From: an uncultured Kiritimatiellota bacterium
Lineage (GTDB): Bacteria; Verrucomicrobiota; Kiritimatiellia; RFP12; UBA1067
Direction: 5' to 3'
NCBI GenBank assembly: GCA_934635045.1
Contig: CAKTZA010000088.1
Span: 1 to 12,101 of the forward strand
Length of the DNA stretch: 12,101 nt
Shown: positions 6,855 to 12,101 of the stretch, in pieces
Numbering within the stretch: the stretch's first letter is position 1
How the letters are laid out: every line of letters starts with the position of its first letter
The notes under the pieces: model-generated
Databases searched by the model: none
What the model saw: only the letters and a program-made list of their open reading frames with translations
What the model was told of the DNA's origin: nothing
Position numbers and translations under genes: made by a program

Positions 6855-6863
6855 AGTATAGCA
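6855..6863 (-). promoter_or_regulatory. Regulator gene promoter (extended -10, leaderless)
   Basis: Reading the minus strand, TGCTATACT occupies 6863-6855: the extended -10 form with TATACT at 6860-6855. Seven bases separate it from the ATG at 6847, the same distance as for dapA, so the mRNA should be leaderless. No convincing -35 box lies 16-18 nt upstream; the extended TG element may compensate. Confidence 0.72.
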
Positions 6864-6916
6864 CAAATGCGGCGGCGGGTGTGGCGGATTTTTCAAGTGA
6901 ATTGTAAAAAGTTCAG

Positions 6917-6946
6917 TTGTCTTTCGTGACGGCCATGTGATATAAT
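6917..6946 (+). promoter_or_regulatory. Promoter of the nagB-like gene (TTGTCT / TGATATAAT)
   Basis: TATAAT at 6941-6946 is preceded by TG at 6938-6939 (extended -10). A -35 candidate TTGTCT lies at 6917-6922, with an 18-nt spacer. The start site should fall near 6953, giving a leader of under 30 nt that carries a Shine-Dalgarno site. The box overlaps ATG 6945, an in-frame alternative start that this promoter therefore rules out. Confidence 0.78.
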
Positions 6947-6963
6947 GTCCGCAACTTTGACAC

Positions 6964-6970
6964 GAAAGGA
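6964..6970 (+). promoter_or_regulatory. Shine-Dalgarno site of the nagB-like gene
   Basis: GAAAGGA at 6964-6970 lies 10 nt before ATG 6981. Together with the promoter position it selects 6981, rather than 6945, as the translation start. Confidence 0.68.
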
Positions 6971-6980
6971 AAAATCTGAC

Positions 6981-7844
6981 ATGACGCATAAGGAACGCGC
7001 ACAGGAAGTCCGCGAGATTCTCGCACTGGAACCGGACGAGGTCATCAGGCGGGCGAACGGCCAGCTCGTCGTCTTCGACACGCTGGACGAGGTCTACGAC
7101 TACCTTGCCGAAGAGATGGTGAAGGAGTTCGCCAAGGCCGCGAAGGGCAAGCGGATCGTGAACTTCATCATGCCCGTCGGGCCGACGCAGCCCTACCGCC
7201 TGATGGCGGAGAAGATCAACTACCGCCAGATCTCGCTGAAGAACGTCCGCTTCTTCTTCATGGACGAGTACGTGGACGACGAGCGGGACGAGCTGATTCC
7301 GGTGACGAACCCGCTCTCGTTCCGGGGGCAGATCGGGCCGCTCCTCTTCAATCGGATCCGTCCTGACCTGCTGATGCCGAAGTCGCAGGTCATCTTTCCG
7401 AGCCCGAATAACATCGCGAAGCTGCCGCAGATGATCAAGGACGCGGGCGGCATCGAGGTGTGCTACGGCGGCATCGGCATCCACGGGCACGTCGCGTTCA
7501 ACGAACCGGGGCCGGGCGTGGCGGAGTCGAATCCGCGCATCCTGGAGATCAACGAGTTCACGCGCACGATCGACGCGACGCGCCATCCGGGTGTCGGCGG
7601 CAACCTGGAGAACTTCCCGCGCCGGGCGATCACGATGGGCCTGAAGCAGTGCATCGAGGCGAAGAAAATCCTGGTCATGACGCGCAACGAGTCGCCGTTC
7701 TTCAACTGGGCGAACACGATCGTGCGCATCGCCGCGCTCGGCGCGCCGGGCGACGACTACCCGGTCACGCACATGCGGCATCACAGGAGCCTTCGCGTCG
7801 TCACCGACCGCAACACGCTGAAGAAGCCGAAGTTCAACATTTAG
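6981..7844 (+). CDS. Glucosamine-6-phosphate deaminase-like protein (NagB family, divergent)
   Basis: NagB converts glucosamine-6-phosphate to fructose-6-phosphate and ammonia in the cytoplasm. This 287-residue protein shows the fold's landmarks. A phosphate-loop equivalent reads MPVGPTQPYRL (64-74). The MDEYV motif gives Asp95, equivalent to catalytic Asp72 of E. coli NagB. YGGIGIHGHVAFNEPGPG gives His170 and Glu175, equivalent to His143 and Glu148. The odd feature is His168 where E. coli has Asp141 (GNDGH becomes GIHGH), and the phosphate loop differs from the usual GGTP pattern. It may therefore be a deaminase variant, an isomerase or deaminase for another amino-sugar phosphate, or a less active paralogue. 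Start 6981 is chosen because ATG 6945 overlaps the -10 box. The gene has its own promoter, divergent from the XylR-like gene, and precedes the secreted hexosaminidase. Confidence 0.85.
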   Translation: MTHKERAQEVREILALEPDEVIRRANGQLVVFDTLDEVYDYLAEEMVKEFAKAAKGKRIVNFIMPVGPTQPYRLMAEKINYRQISLKNVRFFFMDEYVDDERDELIPVTNPLSFRGQIGPLLFNRIRPDLLMPKSQVIFPSPNNIAKLPQMIKDAGGIEVCYGGIGIHGHVAFNEPGPGVAESNPRILEINEFTRTIDATRHPGVGGNLENFPRRAITMGLKQCIEAKKILVMTRNESPFFNWANTIVRIAALGAPGDDYPVTHMRHHRSLRVVTDRNTLKKPKFNI

Positions 7845-7872
7845 GCTGGCCGCCGCGCGATGCGATTGGCCG

Positions 7873-7901
7873 TTGTCCTGAGAAAAAAAAAATGATATAA
7901 T
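7873..7901 (+). promoter_or_regulatory. GH20 gene promoter (TTGTCC / TGATATAAT)
   Basis: TATAAT at 7896-7901 has an upstream TG (7893-7894) and a -35 candidate TTGTCC at 7873-7878, with a 17-nt spacer. A run of ten A (7883-7892) fills the spacer. The leader holds two copies of TCGAAAAA (7901-7908 and 7915-7922) and an AAGGA ribosome-binding site (7921-7925), 8 nt before ATG 7934. The -35 resembles that of the nagB-like gene (TTGTCT), which fits co-expression. Confidence 0.78.
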
Positions 7902-7933
7902 CGAAAAATCAAAATCGAAAAAGGAAAAGCCCG

Positions 7934-9889
7934 ATGCCGAACCTCCGCCTCCGTACTGCCGTTTGTCTTGTCGCGCTGACAGGATTGGAACTCGCCGCCG
8001 TCGCCGCGCCGCTGGACGACCTGATGCCGCGCCCGGTGCGGGTCGAGGCGCGCGGCGGCGAGCCGTCTGCGGCATCCGCCGCGAACGTCCGCGTCATCCG
8101 CCATGCGGTCGCGGGCGCGCCTGCCGACGTGGCGGCCGAGGCGTACGAGCTGGAGATCGGGGCGGACGGCGTGACGGTCGTCGCGTCCGACCCGCGCGGC
8201 GAACGCTACGCGCGCGTCACGCTGGAGCAGCTGCGTCGCCTCTCGGGCGGGAAGCTGCCGCCGTGCCGCATCGTCGACTGGCCGGCCTTGCGCTGGCGCG
8301 GCTACATGAACGACTGCGGGCGGAACTACCTGGAGCTGCGGGCCGTCAAGGCGATTCTCGACGTCATGGCGCAGTACAAGATGAACCTCTTCCACTGGCA
8401 CCTCTCCGACTACCACGGCTGGCGGCTGGAGTCGAAGCGGTATCCCCAGCTCCAGCGCAAGGAGGCGTTCGCCCGCCAGGTCGGCCGCTACTACACGCAG
8501 GAGGAGTTCAGGGAGATCGTCCGCTACGCCGCCGCGCGCGGCATCACGGTCATGCCCGAGCTCGACGTGCCGGGCCATACGCTTTCGCTGCGCCGAGGCC
8601 TGGGCATCGATTCGATGACGGCGCCGGGAACCGACCGCATCGTCTCCGAACTGTTCGAGGAGCTCTGCTCGCTCGCGCCGGCGGACGTGATGCCGTTCGT
8701 GCATCTCGGCACGGACGAGGTGCGCACCGAGCCTGAGTACTGCGACGAGAGTTGGCCGACGAAGTGGGCGAAGACGATCAACGCCTGCGGCCGCAAGGCG
8801 GTCGTCTGGGCGCCGGGCAAGAAGATCGACCCCGGCTGCGACGTCATCGACATGGCGTGGTACGACAACCACATCACGAACGCGGTCAATCCCGTCTTCG
8901 ACGCCGCGCGCGCCTACCATGCGTCGTGGGGCCCGTTCGACCTCCTGCCGCACCTCGCCTACACGAAGATGTGCCGCTGGACGGACGCGCGGGCGCGGCA
9001 GCTCGGCGCGATCACCTGCACGTGGCATGACGACAACGTCGGCGACGACACGGAGAAGCTGTTCCGCGAGTGCATGGTCTTTCCCGCGATCGTCGGCTTC
9101 GGCGACAGCTTCTGGTCGGGCCGCGCGTCGGACGAGCCGGATCTCCTGTTCCGCCTGCCCGCGCCGGGCGATCCGCGCTTCGCCGTGGCGGTCGACCTTG
9201 AGCGCCGCATGGTCGCCCAGCGCGACAGGGTGCTGACGGATCTCGCGTATCCGTTCCCGTTCCTGAAGCAGACCGACCGCCGCTGGCGTCTCACCGACGC
9301 CGAGACGGGGAAGGTGATTGCGGATGACGTCGCTTCGGGCACGCTCTGGATCTACCACAGCGACCGCAAGGCGGACGCCTTCGTCACGAACGGCTACGGG
9401 CACGTCGTCGCCGAGACGTGGATCTGGTCGCCGGCGGACGTGTCGTGCGGCGCGTGGATCGACTTCCTCGGCGTGAACGGCGTCTACGGCCGCCTGAAGC
9501 AGGGGCACATGCCGGAACGCGGCACGTGGGACAACTACGGCTCGTCCGTCTGGCTCAACGGCGAAAAGCTCGCGCCGCCGAACTGGCAGAACCCCGGCGC
9601 GCGCTCGACGACGGAGGCGATCAAGGATCAGGACGTGCCGTATTCGACCGACCTGCTGGAGACGCCGCTCGTCGACGAGCTGCCGACCTTGCGCGCGCCT
9701 ACGCCCATCAAGCTGAAGAAGGGCTGGAATCACGTGAAGCTCGACCTGCCCAAGGCCAAGGGGCGCTGGGGGCGGGTCTGGACGGGCACGTTCGCGCCGC
9801 TCGCGGGCACGAGCGAGCATCCGCGCGAAGTCCCGGGCCTCAGGTATTCGAGCCGCCCGCCCCAGGGGGGGGGGGGGGGGCAAAAGTAG
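7934..9889 (+). CDS. Secreted beta-N-acetylhexosaminidase (GH20)
   Basis: A 651-residue exported glycoside hydrolase of family GH20, which releases terminal GlcNAc or GalNAc by substrate-assisted catalysis. The signal peptide is residues 1 to about 24-25 (LRLRTAVCLVALTGLELAAVA). An N-terminal alpha/beta domain (about 26-112) includes YELEIGADGVTVVASD. The TIM barrel (about 113-430) shows WRGYMNDCGRNYL, MNLFHWHLSDYHGW, MPELDVPGH, and HLGTDEV with the catalytic Asp261-Glu262 pair. A C-terminal beta-sandwich-like domain (about 440-640) contains GSSVWLNGEKL and WTGTFAPLAGT. The natural domain end appears to be GLRYSS, followed by PPQ, five Gly encoded by a 16-G run, and a stop three codons later. 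That stop depends on the length of the run. It shares the amino-sugar theme with the NagB-like gene upstream and has its own promoter. Confidence 0.92.
   Translation: MPNLRLRTAVCLVALTGLELAAVAAPLDDLMPRPVRVEARGGEPSAASAANVRVIRHAVAGAPADVAAEAYELEIGADGVTVVASDPRGERYARVTLEQLRRLSGGKLPPCRIVDWPALRWRGYMNDCGRNYLELRAVKAILDVMAQYKMNLFHWHLSDYHGWRLESKRYPQLQRKEAFARQVGRYYTQEEFREIVRYAAARGITVMPELDVPGHTLSLRRGLGIDSMTAPGTDRIVSELFEELCSLAPADVMPFVHLGTDEVRTEPEYCDESWPTKWAKTINACGRKAVVWAPGKKIDPGCDVIDMAWYDNHITNAVNPVFDAARAYHASWGPFDLLPHLAYTKMCRWTDARARQLGAITCTWHDDNVGDDTEKLFRECMVFPAIVGFGDSFWSGRASDEPDLLFRLPAPGDPRFAVAVDLERRMVAQRDRVLTDLAYPFPFLKQTDRRWRLTDAETGKVIADDVASGTLWIYHSDRKADAFVTNGYGHVVAETWIWSPADVSCGAWIDFLGVNGVYGRLKQGHMPERGTWDNYGSSVWLNGEKLAPPNWQNPGARSTTEAIKDQDVPYSTDLLETPLVDELPTLRAPTPIKLKKGWNHVKLDLPKAKGRWGRVWTGTFAPLAGTSEHPREVPGLRYSSRPPQGGGGGQK
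9865..9880 (+). repeat. G16 homopolymer at the GH20/DUF4091 junction
   Basis: Sixteen consecutive G sit in the last codons of the GH20 frame and encode a polyglycine linker. The GH20 frame (frame 2) meets TAG at 9887. The downstream DUF4091 frame is frame 1. With 17 or 14 G the two frames join through QGGGGGAKV or QGGGGAKV. With 15 G the reading frame would stop at TAA 9897. Such a tract is expected to be hypermutable by slippage, and it is also a known place for sequencing error. Confidence 0.9.
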
Positions 9890-12063
9890 CCGCCCCTAAG
9901 GCTCGCCGCACCGCGCGTGTCGCGCAGGGACCGTGGTATTTCGAGTCCGTCGGCTGGACGCCGGGGACGTATGAGTGGAAGGGCTGGGGACAGAAGATTG
10001 AGCTGTCCGTGACGGACTGGTCGGCGTATGACCGCCTGTGCGTCGACCTGGTGAACGAGGGGCCTGGCGGCGACCTCCTCTACCTGTGGCTCGGCTCGCC
10101 GGGGACGCCGTCGGGCGAGAGGCGTCCGTATCACACGAAGACGCCCGACCACCGCTTCAAGCGCTGGGTGGTGCCGCTCGACGGCTTCAAGCCGACCGTC
10201 TCGATCTCGAACGTGACGACCGTCTCGTTCTCCTCCCGCCGGGGGAAGAACCAGCGGCTTCACCTCGCGAACATCCGCCTGCTCAGGAAGGGCGAGCCGT
10301 CCGGCGGCGGCACGTTCACGGAAGCGCCGGCGGACACGTGCGACGCCCTGCGCGCGGTGACGGCACGGGCCGTGGCGGCCGAGGATGCCGCGCGGTCGCG
10401 TCGGCACGCCGACTCGCTCGCGCGGTTCGCGGCGGACTGCGCGCGCGCCGGAACGTCCCGTCGTGGCGTCCTGTTCGGGCAGGCCTCGTCGATGACGCGC
10501 GTCTTTCCGCGCGACGCCTTTGCGGCGAAGCCGGCGACGAACCTGTACGTGCGGCTCGCCCGGCGCGAGACGGAGGCGATCCAGCTCTTGGTCGCGCCGA
10601 CGGCGGGCGACCTGACGGGCGTGAAGGTGACGGTCTCCGACCTCTGGAACGGGGACGTGCGCTTTGCCGCGTCGAACGTCGCCGCGCAGGTCATGGGGTA
10701 TGTCGACATGCAGGTCATGCCTGACTACACGCACTGGTCGACGCAGGTGACGCCGTCGAACACGCTCGTGCGCGTCAGCCGTCCGCCCGTCCTCGGCTGG
10801 TACCCCGACCCGATCCTCGACTTCCTCGGCGCGGTCGACATCGCGCAAGGCGACGTGCAGAGCTTCTGGCTGAACGTGCGCTGTCCCGTCGACCAGCCCG
10901 CCGGCACCTATCGCGGCACGGTCGAGGTCGTCGGCGAACGCTTCCCTCTGACGGTGCGTGTGAACGACTTCACGCTCCCCGCCATTGCGCCCGTGCCGAT
11001 GAACATCGCGTTCAAGCCAGGCTGGCGCGATCCGATGCTGTCCGTTGACGGCGTTGCGGCCGAGACGTACGAGCAGGGCGAGCGCCGCATTCGGTCGAAC
11101 CCGGACTGCGCGGCGTATCTGGCGCGGCATCAGACGCACGCCTGGGCGCAGTTCCTCGCCGACCACCTCATCACGATCGACTACCTCTATCCGTCCGTTG
11201 GACCGCGCTGGGAGGAACTCGTCCTGCTCAAGCGTCAGGGACGCCTCGGCGCGTTCAACCTCGTCTACTGGAATCAGGGCGTCACGGGCGACTGGTTCAG
11301 GATCCCGCGCGAACGCCATGCGAAGGCCAAGGCGCTGGGGCTGCTCGACCACGCCGTCCTCTACGGCATGGACGAGATTCCGCCTGAGAAATTCGGCGCG
11401 GCGGCCGACGTCATTGCGCAGCTCAAGCGGGAGTTCCCGGACGTGCCGCTCGTCACGACGTGCAAGGACGCGAGCTACGGCTGCGACTCGAAGCTCGGCG
11501 GCATCGACGTGTTCATTCCCGTCAACGAGGTGTACGACCCGGCGAACGCCGCCCGCGCCCGTGCTGAGGGACGCAAGGTCGGCTGGTACAACTGCGGCGG
11601 CGCGGACGTGCCGGTCGCGCAGTTCTTCCTCGGACGCAGCCCGATCGAAAGCCGCATGATGATGGGCGCGCCGGCGGCGAAGTACGGCCCGGACTGGTTC
11701 CTCTACTACGAGGTCTGCCAGTGGTCATCGCGCGACCCGATCACGCGCGGGCCGTTCACCGACTGGAGCCCGGAGACGTGGGTCAACTGGTCAGGCGACG
11801 GCTCGCTCACGGCATGCGGGCCGGAGGGGCGTCCGCTCGCGACGGTGCGGCTGGAGAACTTCCGCGACGGGCTTGAGGACTACCACTACGCGAAGATCCT
11901 GCGCGCGCGCGGCGGGACGGTCACGGTGCCCGATTCGCTCGTGACGTCGCTCAAGGCGTTCTCGGACGACCCCGAGGCCTATCAGGCGTGGCGTGACGCG
12001 CTCGCCGACGAAATCGAAAGGAGCATGAAATGGTGCGCCAAGCAAGCTTGGCTGAACTTGTAG
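9883..12063 (+). CDS. DUF4091 glycoside-hydrolase-like protein, no start codon of its own (out-of-frame fusion partner of GH20)
   Basis: This 726-codon frame runs from the G16 tract to TAG 12061. Its first in-frame Met is near 10495, already inside the conserved part, and no start with a ribosome-binding site precedes it. An upstream ATG in this frame (9418) lies deep inside GH20. Domains: a linker (KVAAPKARRTARVAQ); a carbohydrate-binding-like beta-sandwich (about 9928-10290, GPWYFESVGW to LANIRLLRK); a charged helical linker (about 10330-10480); a second beta-rich domain (about 10490-10975); then a barrel-like DUF4091 region with YGMDEIPPE (11362-11388) and the family C-terminal signature RLENFRDGLEDY (11848-11883). 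DUF4091 proteins are associated with polysaccharide degradation but their chemistry is poorly defined. Lacking a start and signal peptide, this is most simply the second half of a GH20-DUF4091 protein; a decayed gene or a base-count error are the alternatives. Confidence 0.75.
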   Translation, partial: KVAAPKARRTARVAQGPWYFESVGWTPGTYEWKGWGQKIELSVTDWSAYDRLCVDLVNEGPGGDLLYLWLGSPGTPSGERRPYHTKTPDHRFKRWVVPLDGFKPTVSISNVTTVSFSSRRGKNQRLHLANIRLLRKGEPSGGGTFTEAPADTCDALRAVTARAVAAEDAARSRRHADSLARFAADCARAGTSRRGVLFGQASSMTRVFPRDAFAAKPATNLYVRLARRETEAIQLLVAPTAGDLTGVKVTVSDLWNGDVRFAASNVAAQVMGYVDMQVMPDYTHWSTQVTPSNTLVRVSRPPVLGWYPDPILDFLGAVDIAQGDVQSFWLNVRCPVDQPAGTYRGTVEVVGERFPLTVRVNDFTLPAIAPVPMNIAFKPGWRDPMLSVDGVAAETYEQGERRIRSNPDCAAYLARHQTHAWAQFLADHLITIDYLYPSVGPRWEELVLLKRQGRLGAFNLVYWNQGVTGDWFRIPRERHAKAKALGLLDHAVLYGMDEIPPEKFGAAADVIAQLKREFPDVPLVTTCKDASYGCDSKLGGIDVFIPVNEVYDPANAARARAEGRKVGWYNCGGADVPVAQFFLGRSPIESRMMMGAPAAKYGPDWFLYYEVCQWSSRDPITRGPFTDWSPETWVNWSGDGSLTACGPEGRPLATVRLENFRDGLEDYHYAKILRARGGTVTVPDSLVTSLKAFSDDPEAYQAWRDALADEIERSMKWCAKQAWLNL

Positions 12064-12101
12064 AATGAAAGGAATCTACTCAGTAAGGATAATGGCATAC
12101 T

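Noticed and set aside
6865..6892. Imperfect inverted repeat as a definite operator of the XylR-like protein
   Set aside because: Arms of only 7 nt with one mismatch in a biased sequence are too weak for a feature call; kept only as a possibility in the findings.
6945..6980. Upstream in-frame ATG as the start of the NagB-like gene
   Set aside because: It lies inside the -10 box, before any possible transcription start, whereas ATG 6981 has a Shine-Dalgarno site 10 nt upstream.
7845..7872. Terminator after the NagB-like gene
   Set aside because: Only a weak GGCC/GGCC pairing is visible and no T-run follows; the next A-rich stretch belongs to the GH20 promoter.
9418..9882. ATG 9418 as the start of the DUF4091 gene
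   Set aside because: Translation from 9418 to the G-run is an Arg-rich shadow of the GH20 C-terminal domain, so it cannot be the true N-terminus.
7841..9883. Minus-strand open frame of 680 codons opposite GH20
   Set aside because: It mirrors the GH20 gene codon for codon, with His/Arg/Val/Asp-rich low-complexity translation and no start context. It is an antisense shadow.
9730..11352. Minus-strand open frame of 540 codons opposite the DUF4091 frame
   Set aside because: The plus-strand frame carries the recognisable DUF4091 signature. The antisense translation is Arg-rich with no motif.
12065..12101. Start of a further gene at ATG 12065
   Set aside because: Only 12 codons are visible before the window ends, no ribosome-binding site precedes it, and the sequence is at a possible contig edge.

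Overview
The window is about 12.1 kb of GC-rich bacterial DNA, in which AT-rich sequence is confined to short promoter and leader segments. It looks like a contig of an uncultured bacterium. The XylR-type regulator (sugar-sensing domain plus AraC helix-turn-helix), the secreted GH20 hexosaminidase and the DUF4091 protein resemble polysaccharide-degrading members of the PVC group, for example Kiritimatiellota, Lentisphaerota or Verrucomicrobiota. That placement is an inference from gene style; no marker gene settles it. There are no tRNAs, rRNAs, CRISPR arrays or transposases.

Layout. (1) Positions 2-943 hold the 3' part of a hybrid sensor kinase with a C-terminal receiver; its sensor and dimerisation parts lie outside the window. 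(2) Positions 944-1523 carry no convincing gene but hold inverted repeats and six copies of CGACAG or its complement. (3) Positions 1524-5676 form a tight six-gene plus-strand cluster: dapA, holA, an HTH plus PTS-EIIA fusion, a HAD phosphatase, a small exported protein and a YqiA-like esterase. Gaps are a few bases or ATGA overlaps, and one clear promoter sits directly against the dapA start codon. (4) Positions 5642-6847 (minus) encode a XylR-like regulator whose 3' end overlaps the esterase gene by 35 bp. (5) Divergent from it are a NagB-family gene (6981-7844) and a secreted GH20 beta-N-acetylhexosaminidase gene (7934-9889), each with its own TGATATAAT promoter. (6) Immediately after the GH20 gene, across a run of 16 G, a long reading frame for a DUF4091 protein begins in another frame with no start codon of its own.

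Working together. The right half looks like an amino-sugar module: an exported hexosaminidase releases GlcNAc or a related sugar, the NagB-like enzyme would act on the phosphorylated amino sugar, and the divergent XylR-type protein is the natural candidate regulator. The left half is a housekeeping operon (lysine or cell-wall precursor synthesis, clamp loader) with a PTS-type regulatory protein inside it.

Most interesting points. The G16 tract makes the GH20-DUF4091 junction a candidate phase-variable or slippage-dependent fusion: one extra G, or two fewer, would give a single secreted protein of about 1376 residues. A sequencing or assembly artefact must be excluded first. The dapA operon and the regulator gene both have a -10 box exactly 7 nt from the start codon, which predicts leaderless mRNAs. 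The NagB-like protein has His where the E. coli enzyme has catalytic Asp141.
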